Assembly (NCBI RefSeq): GCF_019279795.1
Contig: NC_056726.1
Coordinates: 1,018,547,781 to 1,018,611,780, forward strand
Direction: 5' to 3'
DNA length: 64,000 nucleotides
Source of the DNA: Protopterus annectens
Lineage: Eukaryota > Chordata > Ceratodontiformes > Protopteridae
Below are positions 48,640-61,389 of the stretch, piece after piece. Each line of letters starts with the position of its first letter. Position 1 is the stretch's first letter. The notes beneath the pieces are model-generated. The model ran no database searches. It worked only from the letters and a program-made list of their open reading frames with translations, and was not told the origin of the DNA. The position numbers were made by a program, and so were the translations under genes.

Positions 48640-48770
48640 GAATGAACCACAAAGAAATACAAGGAGAACATGCAAACTCCACACTGGCATTAACCAGAGT
48701 ACAGGATCAAATCATTTAATTTGTGCACTGGAGGCAATTACCTTAACCATTATGCCAGCTGTGTCGAGTC
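48640..48770 (-). mobile_element. V-SINE-like fragment
   Basis: On the minus strand A-box-like TGGCATAATGGTTAAGG and B-box-like ATTTGATCCTG are followed by GTGTGGAGTTTGCATGTTCT and CCTTGTATTTCTTTGTGG. The GTGTGGAGTTTGCATGTTCTCC segment is the V-SINE central domain. The LINE-type tail is missing. Confidence 0.75.
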
Positions 48771-48853
48771 AGCTTGCCAAACCATAAAATAATACTTTTC
48801 TGTTATTCTTGATGTGCAAAATAAAGCTTTACTTGTAATATATGTATGTATAT

Positions 48854-49394
48854 CGGTCTACTTCATTTGCTCTAATTTCCAATTGACCGACACCCATTTG
48901 CCCAACATCAAATGACCGAAATTTCATTTGACCGACACTTCATTTGACCGACAAGTATTATTAGCAAGTAAATGGGATATGCCCCCTTCCAAACTGTAGT
49001 GCGACCCTGGAGTTAGAATATATAGTTAGAGGAGTGTGGGGGCACAGCCCCCCACAATGGGGGGTGCGAGTGGCAAAGCCCCCCACTTAATTTCATATTA
49101 TATTATTTAGTTTTGCTTTAATATTGCTTAGTAAAACAAAGGTAAGTGGGGGGCTTCACCCCCCCACACCCCCTATTGTGGGGGACTGTGCCCCACACAC
49201 ACCCTAACTATATATTCTAACTCCAGGGTCGCACTATAGTGGAGAAGGAGGCATATCCCACTTAATTGCCAATAATACTTGTCGGTCTAATGAAGTGTTG
49301 GTCAAATGATATTTCGGTCAAATGAAATTTCGGTCAAATGGGGTTGGGCAAATGGGTGTTGGTCAATCGGAAGTTAGGGCAAATGAAGTAGACC

Positions 49395-49395
<1 letters not shown>
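48854..49395. mobile_element. palindromic element P7
   Basis: Ends CGGTCTACTTCATTTG and, on the reverse strand, GGGTCTACTTCATTTG. Arms are arrays of CATTTGACCGA(A/C)A words. Inward come CTGTAGTGCGACCCTGGAGT, TAGAATATATAGTTAG and two C/G-rich hairpins (GGGGGCACAGCCCCC; GGGGGGCTTCACCCCCC), with an AT-rich loop at about 49,090-49,135. TA tracts lie on the right. 542 bp. Confidence 0.88.
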
Positions 49396-49441
<46 letters not shown>

Positions 49442-49462
49442 TTATATATTTATATATACATA
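49396..49462. repeat. (TA)n microsatellite between P7 and P8
   Basis: TA units with TTTATATA variants at the right end. Confidence 0.95.
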
Positions 49463-49565
49463 TATCCATATTATATGATAGAAACCTCGTTTGACTGAAA
49501 CTCATTTGACTGAGACCAGAAGACTGAAATTTCAAAAGACTGGAAAGTCATTTGACTGAAACTCA

Positions 49566-51478
49566 TAGGTTCATAGGTTCATACTAGGCTATCTGCCCTA
49601 GGGCATTTATAAGCCTAGCCAGAGTGTGTTTGGATTTCGCCACCCATTTTAAATGAATTTTGCTATGCCCTTTTTCGAGGTTAGTATACTGTGCCTCTGT
49701 CTAACAGTGACACAGAAGTGATACCCAGGGTAAACCTACTATCTCCCATCCACTCATCAAGATTCCTCTTGAAGAGAGTCAATGAGGGACTCTGCCTAAC
49801 CTGGACTGGGATTTTATTCCAGAGTGAAGGGAGCCTCTGGGTTATGAATCTGTCCCTCCAGCATGTCCTATTTATTTCAGTGCTGAGGTTCAAGTCTCTC
49901 GAGCGCGTAGCTCGATGGGATTTGGATTTTCTGAGGTGCAGCATGTCCATTAATTCTGGGTTGGACATGGCTTTATACGTCAGGCACAGACCGTCTCTGA
50001 GCAGGCGATATGCCACTGAGTAGAGCTGGAGTTTCTTTAACCGGGCAGCATATGGCATCTGTATGAGCCCTTTGATCCTCTTGGTGAGATACTTTTGGGG
50101 TCTTTCCAGTTGCTGCAGGTGTCTGGTAAGGTACATCCCAAAAGGGACATTGTACTCAATTATGGGTCTGATGAGGGATGAATAAAGAGGCACAATGACC
50201 TCCCCTGATCTAGATGTGAATCCCTTCATGTGAATCCCTTCATGATTAGGTGGGCTATATAAAATGTTTTTCTAACCACTTTGGCCATGTAGTTGTCAAA
50301 TGAGAGATTGCTATCAGCTTGGGTCCCCAGGTCCATAATTACTTCTTCCGTACTTAATGGATTACCACCTATGTGGTAATTTGTGGGCACTTTGTTTTTG
50401 CCAAAGGGGATGACTATACACTTTTTGGCATTTAGCTTGAGGCCATGGCTCTGGCACCAGTTGTCTGTTTCTATGAGGCCCTTTTGTAGGATGCTTGTGT
50501 CAGCTGGAGAGTCTATTATGGCGCCCAGTTTGCAGTCATCTGCGAACTTGGTCAGCCAAAGTCCTTCCGTGTTAGCCTGTATCTCCGAGAAATATATACT
50601 GAACAAGAGAGGTCCCAGGACTGAGCCTTGTGGGATGCCACTTGTAACTGGTTTGGAGTCTGACATGGCTCCAGCAATTCTAACCATGTGGGTTCTGTCC
50701 TTGAGCCAGTTTGCAACCCATCTAGTGACATAGGGGTTTATATTTAAGCTGGTGAGCTTATCTATAATGTCAGAGTGGGGTATTGTATCGAAGGCTTTTG
50801 CAAAGTCCAGGTAGGCTGTGTGGACCACCTTCCCCTCGTCAATGGCCTTGGTGACTGTTTCAAAGAAATCGACTAGGTTTAAGAGGCAGGATCTGCCCTT
50901 AACAAAGCCAAACTGGGTAGGATCCAGTGTCTGTAGGTCCCCAATATCTTTATTTATGAGGTCCATGATGATCCTTTCCATAGCTTTGCAGACCAAGCTA
51001 GTCAAGGTTATGGAGTGATAGTATTCAGGATCCATTGAGGCACCACCTTTGTGGAGAGGGACCACTGTTGCTGTACGCCACTCTTTGGGTACATATCCTG
51101 TAGTAAGGCTGAGATTGAACAGTAGTTTTATGTTTGGGTTTAGTTCTTCTTGGAGTTCATGTAGGACGCAGCCTGGGACACCGTCTGGTCCCATTGATGC
51201 TGTTTTTTTTGCTTTGGAGAGGGCGGCCCTTACCTGAGCATCTGAGATGTCAGGGGAGCAGCACTCTGCTGGGACAGATATTTGCCCTTTTGGTGGGGAG
51301 GGGGGGGAGTTTGCGCTGAACCTGTTAGCTAGGATGTTGGCAATGTCTGTGGGTTTTGTGTATTTTTTGTCATTTTGGACTAATTCTGAGCATATCTGGG
51401 AATTCCCATCCAGGTTCCTAACATAACTAAAGCAAGCCTTGTGATTATCCTTAGTGTCCTGTGCAATTTTTCTCTCTC
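49566..51478 (-). mobile_element. CR1 LINE, young 5'-truncated copy inside P8
   Basis: Closely similar to the copy at 6,013-9,911, base by base over long stretches. It covers the RT and C-terminus and ends at 49,566 with AACCTATGAACCTATGAG. The 5' break is in the linker (about 51,478). TCAT occurs at both borders, perhaps a short target duplication. The P8 arm continues directly on both sides. Confidence 0.92.
49681..51194 (-). pseudogene. CR1 ORF2 reverse transcriptase, one visible frameshift
   Basis: Open from 51,194 to 50,226 (MGPDGVPGCVLHELQEELN; EWRTATVVPLHKGGA; YLDFAKAFDTIPH; SGIPQGSVLGPLLFSIYF; LTKFADDCKLGAIID) and then, in another frame, 50,229 to 49,681 (MKGFTSRSGEVIVPLYSSL; RPIIEYNVPFGMYLTRHLQQ). 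The break is a 14-bp tandem duplication (ATGTGAATCCCTTC at 50,214-50,227 and 50,228-50,241). The sister copy at 6.65 kb has the unit once. RT catalytic residues are intact, so this protein would be whole apart from the duplication and the missing 5' part. Confidence 0.9.
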
Positions 51479-51939
51479 ATAAGACTGAAACCAATAATAC
51501 TGGATTTCAACATACTAAATTTTAAACTGGACTGTATAAAACCAGACTAGGTGGGGGGCTATGCCCCCACACCCCCAATGTGGGGGGTTGTGCCCCCCAA
51601 ACACCCCCTAACTATATATACTAACTCCAGAATTGCACTACAGTGGGGAAAGGGCATAGTAGTTGCAGTATGTAGACTACTGTAAGGTAAGTGAAAGGTA
51701 TATGCCCTTTCCCCCACTGTAGTGCAATCCTGGAGTTAGTGTATATACTTGGTGGGGTGTGGGGGGAACAGCCCCCCACCTAGTCTGGTTTTATATGGTC
51801 CTGTTTAAAATGTAGTATGTTGAAATTCAGTCTTATGGGTTTCAGTCAAGTGACTTTTCAGTTATTTGAAAATTCAGTATTCTGGTCTCAGTCAAATGAG
51901 CTTCAGTCAAATTAGGTTTCTATTATATGACAGGGATCG

Positions 51940-52360
51940 ATATATACATATATGTTTGTACGTAATAACATTTTGGTGTCCCTCTGCTGTTAGCCTTACC
52001 TAAATCTTTTCAGGTAAATTTGGACCACTTCAAATTTGTGGCCAAACTTTACATTTCTATGTTACTACTAGGCCACAAATCATTAGGTTGGGCAGGAAAC
52101 TTAATTTGCTCTTCCTAGAAGCTCCTGATTATAACATTCTACTATCAGAACTATCAGCCACATAGAAAGATTCTTTGAGTTGCTGAAATGGCTCACTAGA
52201 TTGTCATCTTTCAATCATCCTGTTGTAACTCATTTGTAAACTTGTGACAAAACTGGGTTATCCCTGGCTTTCCTTTTCAAAGCAGCATGCATCATAAGTA
52301 ACTGCATGACATATGAATGGGATATCTCCTGAAAAGCGATTACTAGCCTAGAGGGTCTTA
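51940..52360. other. stretch without recognised element
   Basis: No family is recognised between P8 and the LINE tail that starts near 52,365. Confidence 0.4.
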
Positions 52361-52364
52361 TTTT

Positions 52365-55300
52365 ATTTTATTTATTTATTTGACATTTGTTGACCAGTTT
52401 AGCCTGACTGAGCCAAAGCCCTTTTTCAGCAGAGGCCCGGGGAGAAAAGCTCCACAGGTATTACATATGAATAGAATATAAATATATAAAAAAAATAGAA
52501 AATATAAAAAAAAAACATAAAAATATAAAATGTGAGTACATAGTTTACAATAGGTGAAGAAAACCCATTAAAGTGATATACAAACTTATATGAACATATC
52601 TAGCAGTGCAGTCACCAAAGTAGTAAAATCCTTAAGATACTATGGGAAATATGCACAAGCATTTGAGCTACTGATCTATAGTAAAGAAGAATATTGGTAG
52701 GTCTATAACAAGTTTGAGTAGTTAGTTACAACAAGATAAGTGTCGTCTGATTAAGCAGATAGTCTATTTACAAGTAAGTCTCACTGTAAAGCAGTTGGGA
52801 AGGGATAAGAGAGACAAAGGGGGGTAGGTTATTGAGAGCAGAAGAGGTGGGCCGAGATAAGAAAAGAGAGCAAAAGAGGAGAGGGCAGAGGGTTTAAGGA
52901 GGGTCTATAAAGTGACAGGTCCAGGTGCTTCTTAGAAAGTTTTTGGTAGCAATTTTAAATTGTTGTGGGTGCTTAATCCTTCTAATATCCAGGAGAAGTT
53001 TATTCCAGGATAGGGCAGAGGAATAGCTGTGAAGAGTCTGCCCTATTTTGCTTTTAGGTTTGTATATTTGGAATAACTTTTGGTCTGTGCTTCGGAGAGA
53101 CCTAGAAGGGGTGTAAAGGGAGACAATTGAGGGGATGTCTGGACAGAAGGTCTGTAGATACAAGATGGAATGTATGATATGAAGCTGAGGGAGAAATAGT
53201 TGGTGGGGAAATGCTAACCAGTTTAAGCTTTTAAGAGAAAGACAGTGTTGAGAGTAGTAGGTTTGATTGGCAGCAAATCTAGCAACTTTATTGTATGTGG
53301 GTCTGAAGGTTAGTGAGGATTTGTGAGCCATAGAATAGGCTTGAAAGGAGGTAGGCATGAGAGAGGGAGATTTTAACTTTGTTTGATTGGAATTTTTTTA
53401 TTTCTATAAAGGAGCTCATGTTTTTGGTGGGTTTTCTCGATGCTGTTTAGAACATGCATGTCAAATTTGAGTTGATCATCAATTATGACCCCCCAGAAGC
53501 TTGGTGTGAGATTCAACTTTAATAGATGTGTTATTTAGTGATAAGATTAAGAAGGCAAATTTAAGGTGGCTATAAGTTTTTTGAAGAAAAAGCAAGAGTT
53601 TGGTCTTTTTTGGATTTCAGATTAACTGATTATTAAACAGACAATGTTCAATGGATAAGAAGGATTTTTGGGTAATGGTGTTTACTTCAGAGAAGGAATT
53701 CGCTATGGTGATGACTGTGGCTTCATCTGAATATTGGATGAGTAATGAATGTGGAAAGAAATATACAAAAGATTGGTAAAGATGTTAAAGAGTAATAGAC
53801 AGATAATTGGTCCTTGAGGTACTCCCATCTTGACAGGAAGTACAGGTGAAAGAGAAGAGAGCCATTTAACAGATTGGAGCTGGTCATTAAGGTAACTAGT
53901 AAACCAGGAAATAGTTGTAGTGGATAGATTCAGTTCAGAGAGTTTGGCCAACAACAGTGGGTGGGAGACTGTGTCAAATGCTTTAGAGAGATCCAGGAAT
54001 AGAGATAACACCAGTTTGTTATTGTCTCTGGCTTGGGAGATAGTGTTGATGAAGGATATGAGGGCTGTAGAGGTAATGTATTTTGGGTGAAAATCATGTT
54101 GTGTGGAGGCAAGTAGATTTTTTCCATAAGGTAGTGCAGAGACAGGGGGTAGAATATCTATAGGTCTGAAGTTGGTGAGATCTGTGGAGTTTCCTCCTTT
54201 GTGGATGTGTAAGGTAAAGAATTGTTTCCAGATTGAGGGGAACTTTTGATTTAGTTATAGAGCGGTTGATAAGTATGGAGATAAGATGGGCAAGTGACTT
54301 TGCTGCTGTCTGGAGGAAAAAAAGGAGGTATATTGTCTACTGAGGTGGAGCAGGTTTTCAGTTTGAGAAGTAAGGATTTAATGTAGCTAGTTGATACTGT
54401 TTTCAGGGAGATGGTTTTAGTGGAATTAGAGGATGTAGGAGGGTGCGAGTGGTAAACAGCATAAGTGTCCAACTAGGTTGGAGATGTCAGTTTGGTGATA
54501 GAATCAACGAATAAGTGTTAAAGATATAAGCAGTTTCTTGGGGAGTATTGTTGGGGCAAGGGTTGGGAGATGTGGGCTTCCCTGGATGTAGGATTTGATG
54601 TATGGAGTACCAGAATGTCTTCGGGTTGGAAGTGTGTGAGGTTGGTGGATTGTTATAGAAGTTCTTGTCATTGCTGATGTATTTTTTCGGTAAGGTTGGG
54701 TAATTATTTATAGGTTTGGAGATGGAAGAGTAGCTTTGCTTTGAACCAAGTTTTCCATGCTTTGTCTCTTTTTGCATTAAAAAGCATGTAGTATGAGTTA
54801 GCTGAGGGGTGTGATTGATTTGACTCTTACTATGTGTAAAGGGGCTAGAGATTTGAGTATGTTAAGGAATAGGGAGTTAAATCTTAGTACTACTTCATCT
54901 AGAAGTAAATGAGTTAGGAAGGACAAATTTATAGCTGAGAGAATGTTGCTAAAGGTATCAGAATGGAAGTCAGAGAGCTTATGGCATTTGATATATTTAT
55001 GAGGTCTAGTATCGTCTGGGGAGAATCTGATAACTTTAATTGGGGACTGATCACTAAGGGCATCTGGTAGAGTCTCAGGGAAGTGACATTTGTAAGGAAT
55101 AGAAATAATGATCGAGTGAATAAGAGCACTAGAATTAGATGACTTATTAGAATAGGCAGGAGTGAAGATTAGTTGGGGAAAGCCATGTACATTGATAGAT
55201 AAGTTTGAACTAACAGAGGAGAGAAATATCCAATATATGTTGACATCTCCCAGAAGAATTATTTCATTAGGTGGGTGTTACATAAGCCAGGATAGAATAT

Positions 55301-56215
55301 ATTCAAGGAAACTGATATTATCGCAAAGGACAATGTAGACTGCAGCTACAGTTATAATATTGTAGGCATCAGTCTTGCAGTTGGCAGTCAGAAGTTCAGC
55401 TACAGAGAAAGAGGTGGTAGTAATAACTAGGGGGGTTATAGTTAGATGATTAAAGTAAATAATAGTAAGTCCACCACATTTTTTCTTTGGTCTGTCAAGG
55501 AATAGGATGTTGTATCCAGGTGGTAGAAAGTCTTTGTCAGGGATATGGGGTTTCAGCCATGTTTAGGTGAGTGTTATGATGTCTGCAGAGTGGTGTGACA
55601 CCCAAGCATGAAACTCAGAAACTTTGCTGAGCATGCTTCTGATGCTCATGGAGTAGAATAATAAATAATTTTGGGGGGAGGGATAGGATGGGGAGAGTTT
55701 GGTATAATGGTTACATTGCTGGAGGGGGGGGGGGGGTTGCAAGGTCTAGGTGGGATAAGTGTCACCAGACAGGAGTAGAACATTGATTGTGGGATAAGAG
55801 TTATGAGGAGAGGGCAGATAAATAAGATATTTCATTTTAGTTTTAGGGGTGATGGAGGAGAAAGGGGTATTTTGATTCTGGGAAGTGGGGATATTGTAGG
55901 AAAGATAGATGGTGCAATCTGAAATGAGTGTAGAGATTGAGAGAGAACTATAGGATAGATGGAGGTGGGAGGCAGGCGATGAGGTTTTAACTGAGTGTTG
56001 TAGGAGAAGAGGTGGTATAGGAGAAGCACAGTAAGCATGCAGAGAAAGGATGATATCATTTTGTGAAGGAGCAGGATAGGAGATATGAGTAAGGCATGAT
56101 GGGAGATGAGAGAGTTCAAAGTGCTAAAGGTAAGGCCTTTAGGGTAGAGTACAATTAATTCTGTGAGGAGGAGTAAGAATGGAGAAGAGAGGGTCAAGGG
56201 TGTTAGGGTAGTTTT
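52365..56215 (-). mobile_element. L2/CR1-group LINE, endonuclease to 3' tail
   Basis: The 3' tail on the minus strand reads GGAGCTTTTCTCCCCGGGCC, TCTGCTGAAAAAGG and GTCAACAAATGTCAAATAAA near 52,365-52,455. Upstream, C-terminal text (52,894-53,358), RT (53,703-54,011: LFLDLSKAFDTVSHPLLLAK; PVKMGVPQGPI), linker (54,251-54,777) and endonuclease-like fragments to about 55,570 follow in order; DVNIYWI near 55,230 marks the GDxN region. The 55,832-56,197 frame, rich in Ser/Pro/Leu, is where ORF1 or a 5' region would be and is not recognised. Same family as the LINEs at 0.3 and 30.9 kb; many stops. Confidence 0.85.
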
Positions 56216-56225
56216 TGTCAGTCAA

Positions 56226-56276
56226 GAAAGGATAACTAACTATCTGCCTAACTAACCGACTAACTAACTAACTACA
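56226..56276. repeat. degenerate (CTAA)n repeat
   Basis: Units CTAA/CTAT/CCTAA/CCGA repeated about 12 times, next to the 5' border of the LINE. Confidence 0.8.
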
Positions 56277-56279
56277 CAA

Positions 56280-57540
<1,261 letters not shown>

Positions 57541-57544
57541 TAAA

Positions 57545-60500
57545 TAGGCTCATAGGTATTTACTAGGCTAACAACCAAAAAGGCCTTTTTAAGCCTAGCC
57601 ATGCATCCCAAATCTCCATCAGTTCTAGTACCCTTGATAATTGTAAGCAGGGACTTTGGAGATTAACCATTTACAGGCTGCCTGTGTCCATTAGTGGCAC
57701 AGGTGCCAAACCAGGGATGCATTTCCTGTTCCCCATCCAATTGTCTGATTTGCACTTGAATTGGTTCAAATGGATGGGAAGCCTGTTCCAGAGATGGGGT
57801 AGTGTCTGGGATACATGCCTGTCTCTCCAGCAGGTCCTATTTATATCACAGGCAAGGTTTAAGTGTTTAGAATATGTAAGTCTGATGCTATCTGTTTTGT
57901 GGATATGCAGGATTTCCATCAGAGTGGGGTCTGACAATGCCTTGTATGCCAGGCTTAGATCTCCCCTCAACAACCTGTAGGAGACAGAATACAGGGATAC
58001 TGCCTTAACATTGTCTGCATAAGATTAGTTACTTATGCCTTGTATTGTTTTAGTAAAGAACCTCTGTGGACATTCCAACTATTGGATATGCTTGGTTAGG
58101 TACATACCAAAGGGGGCATTGTACTCAATGATAGGTCTAATGAATGCCAAATACAGTGGAATAATGACTTCCTAAGACCTAGATGACATACCTGTGCTTA
58201 GAAGTTGCACAACATAGAATGAATTCCTCACAACTGTAGACACCTGACAGTCAAATACTAGATTACTCTCTATGTGTGTCCACAAGTCACAGACTACTGG
58301 GTCAACACTTAGGATTATGTTGTTAATAATGATAGTTACCAGGGGTGAATGACTTCCTGAAGGATACTATTATGTATTTCTTTTCATTTAATTTTAGTCC
58401 ATGGCTCTGACACCAGTTGTTTGTCTATAACAGCCCTTCTTGGAGAGCATTTGTGTCAATGGAAGATTCAGTGATAGCTCCTAATTTGCAATCATCTGCA
58501 AATTTAGTCAGACAGAGGCCACTGACATTGGCCTTGCCTTCACAGAAGTAAATGCCAAAAAAGAGCAGTACCAGGACTGATCCCTGAGAGACTCTGCTTG
58601 CGATTGGCCTCTTTGTAGAAGTGGACTCCCCATTTCTAACTTCCTGGGTCCTGTCTGTGAGCCAGCTGCCTATCCACTGGGTGACATAAGGGTTTGTACC
58701 TAAACTCTTGAGTTTCTCAACAGTGTCTGAGTAGGGTGTTGAGTCAAATGCTGTGGCCAGGTCAAAGTAGGCAGTGTAAACAGTTTTGCCCTCATCCATT
58801 GCTTTGCTAACCTTCTCAAAGAAGGTTGAGTAGGAATGACCTATCTTTGACAAAGCCAAAATGATTACTTCCAGTGTCTGGAGGTTTCCTATGTCAGTAT
58901 TAATCATTTCTATGATAAATATTTCCATGGCTTTGCATATGAGCCATGAGGGATACATGGCTAGGCTTAAAGGGATGCATGGCAAGGCTTATAAAGGCTC
59001 TTGTGGTCATTAGCCTAGTAAACACCTATGAATCTATGAGACTAGGGAGCCTTATTGGTCTGTAGTTTCCAGGGTCTGTAGATGGCCTGCCTTTGTACAG
59101 AGGGATGTCTGTTACTGTTCTTTATTCATGAGGCATGAAGATAGTTTGGAGACTACAGTTAAGCAGCAATTCTAGAGGGCCTGACTGGTCACATTTCATG
59201 CTATTTAGAAAGCATCCAGGGATATTGTCTGTTCCCATTGATTCAGTGTTCCTGTTCTTATGGAGAGCATTAAGGACTTGTTCCCTAGTGATAGCAGGGG
59301 GAGTTTAAGTTGACGGTATTTCCTGAGGGAAGGTTGAGGGAGAGATAGAGGCAAAGTTGGAGCTGAATTGGTCAGACATTAGGCTTGCTTTATGTTCTGT
59401 CTCGGTATAGGTGGCTCCGTTAACAATGAGCTCTGCATGCAATTGTGTATTTTCTTTGAGGTTGTGGACATTGCTAAATAATGCCTTGTGGTTGTCCTTG
59501 GCCTGGAAGGCCAAATATACCTCAAATTTGACTTTGGCAGACATTATTTGTCCTCTGAGCTATTTATTTAGTTTGGTGAGAGTGCTTTTATCCTGATGAG
59601 TGCTGCACCTCCTAATTTTTGCCATGCATTTCTTCCTCCTCTTATACAGCCTATTGATGTTGTGATTCCACCAAGGTATCTTGCTGTTTGAGTTAGTTCT
59701 GTGCTTCTTCCTACTGGGTACAGCTGCCTCTATGCAGCTATTAACATGCTTGCATAGGGTTTCTATGAAGAGTTTTGTGTAGGCAGCAGTGTTCTAGGGG
59801 TTTATGTGGGCTTAACATTTTGTCAGGTTATCACTTAATAGTAGGACATTAGCCTTAAAATAGTTCCTGAATATTCCAGGGTTAGTTGGGTTCCAGGTTT
59901 TATTTTTACTTCAAAAAAGACCATTTTGTGGTCTGACCTTACCAGAGAAGACAGTACACTAGGGGGTGTGTAGCACGGTCCCATATTAGTGAGGACCAGA
60001 TCCAGTATGGTTGCACCCCTGGATGGTGTATTGACAATCTGGTCCAAGGACTTTGTGTTTACAAAATCCAGTAATCTTCTATCCCTGTACATTTGGTGTT
60101 GTATATTATTCCCAGTTAACAGTGGGGTAATTAAAGTCACCCATGAAGATGGCACTGGGTTGGATGGTGAGTGTTTCCAATAAGTTTAAATACATGGTAT
60201 GGGTTCCTTGGGTCATAGAAGGGGACCTATAACTTCCAAGGAAGTGGTATTGGATTTTGCTTATGGCGATTTGAACTTGTAGAAGCTCAAGTGCATTGTC
60301 CTGTTTGACCAGACTTGAGTTATATTTATTTTATGTAAATCGATGCACCTTCCCATTTAGTCCCTGTCTGTGTAGTAGCTGGTCTAAATGTGTGGAAGGC
60401 ATTATAACCTTGCACTGTTGGTCTACTCTGCATGGCTTTAAATCATGTCTCAGTGACTGCACAGACTTCAGCATTCTCTAGGGTGAAGAGAACTTCTAGG

Positions 60501-60745
60501 GAGTGGAGCTTTTTGCTGCACAGTGTGTGTCTTGTTAACTGTAGAGTGTATTGTTGTCATCTGTCTGCCTACAGTTTGCTCCTCTTCTTTCCCTACATCA
60601 GTGCAATAGAATGTAAGGCACTGCTTGTGCAAATATCTTGGTGTATCTGGTTGTTGTTCAGCTGGAGTTTGTACAGTTGTTTGTGCATTTGCATCGAACA
60701 GATATTCAAAGGTATTAAGCAGTCTTAGAAACTCTGGATGCAATG
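57545..60745 (-). mobile_element. CR1 LINE, old copy
   Basis: On the minus strand: CAVTET (about 60,440), IFMGDFNYPTVNW-like text (about 60,120-60,155), LVRSDHKMVFFEVKI (59,920) and linker DNHKALFSNVHNLKENTQ (59,450). RT follows with QTLEVIILALSK, YFDLATAFDSTPYSD, SRVSQGSVLVLLFFGIYF and LTKFADDCKLGAI (58,985-58,425). The C-terminus is LSLAYKALSDPTLMEILHIH (57,973-57,671). The 3' end is GTTAGCCTAGTAAATACCTA then TGAGCC. Many stops and substitutions make it clearly older than the 6.0-kb copy. A SINE-like insertion lies at 58,943-59,039. Confidence 0.88.
58943..59039 (+). mobile_element. CR1/SINE 3' end inserted in the old CR1
   Basis: GGATGCATGGCAAGGCTTAT, AAAGGCTCTTGTGGTCATTA and GCCTAGTAAACACCTATGAA followed by TCTATGAG form a CR1-type 3' end in plus orientation inside a minus-strand CR1. 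ATGAG flanks both sides, probably a short target duplication. Too short to say whether it comes from a LINE or the SINE. Confidence 0.65.
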
Positions 60746-61110
60746 CTCAAACTTCAGTACTACCTGAGGGTTCTGTAGTTCTACTAGGAGACTTGAAAGC
60801 TCACATGGGAAATGGCTGATAAACGTATATGATGAGACTGGACGTGACAGTCTTGCCTGATCTGAACTTGAATGAATTGTCTTTGAACGTCTAAACTTGC
60901 AATAGATTGTCCTTAATACTCAAAATGTACTAATCAAAAGAATGTTCTTAAGTATACTTTGCACCATAGCACCTTCAGTGTCAAGATCAATAACTCGCTT
61001 TATAATAGTGTCATCACGTCTGAGGCCTTATGTTATAGGCACTTCATATATTAGTAGCAACCTGGATATACTCTGGCAGTGCTTACCCATTCTTCAGCTA
61101 TGGGAGAAAC
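60725..61110 (+). mobile_element. fragment of another LINE endonuclease (Nimb/I-like)
   Basis: Plus-strand text SVVLLGDLKAHMGNG (60,770-60,815) and SITRFIIVSSRLRPYVIGTS (about 60,980-61,040) match the endonuclease pattern I know as VVLLGDFNAHVGND and SMIDFVVVSSDLRPYVLDTR. That pattern is found in vertebrate LINEs outside CR1/L2. Several frame changes. The clade is inferred from memory. Confidence 0.5.
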
Positions 61111-61389
61111 TCTATGCATGGATATAGTCTATTCTCAATATAAGCTTTCTCTTCTCTCTTGTGGCCTTTTTGGCAGTGTTTATGACACTTTCTAACCTTC
61201 TAAAAAAGATTGTATTATTGTGAGTTATGGAACTATCAGCAGTGGTTAGATCATACATTGGTCCCAGTTGGAGAATATGTACCAAATTGAGAATAATAGC
61301 ATAGACAACTGGTTAATACATAGAGGATGATTGTTAACTATTTATTCCCCACCATACAACTCCTCAACCAGGACATATATTTCTAAACA

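Larger units (their letters stand above)
49463..51938. mobile_element. palindromic element P8, split by a CR1
   Basis: Both ends share TATATGATAGAAACC or TCATATAATAGAAACC in opposite directions. Arms carry words such as TTTGACTGAAACTCA, AGACTGAAAT and TGAGACCAGAA. After the CR1 (49,566-51,478) the left arm resumes AAGACTGAAACC and TTCAACATACTAAATTTTAA, mirrored at about 51,800-51,835. Inner parts are GTGGGGGGTTGTGCCCCCC and CTCCAGAATTGCACTACAGT (left), and CACTGTAGTGCAATCCTGGA (right). About 560 bp without the CR1. Confidence 0.85.
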
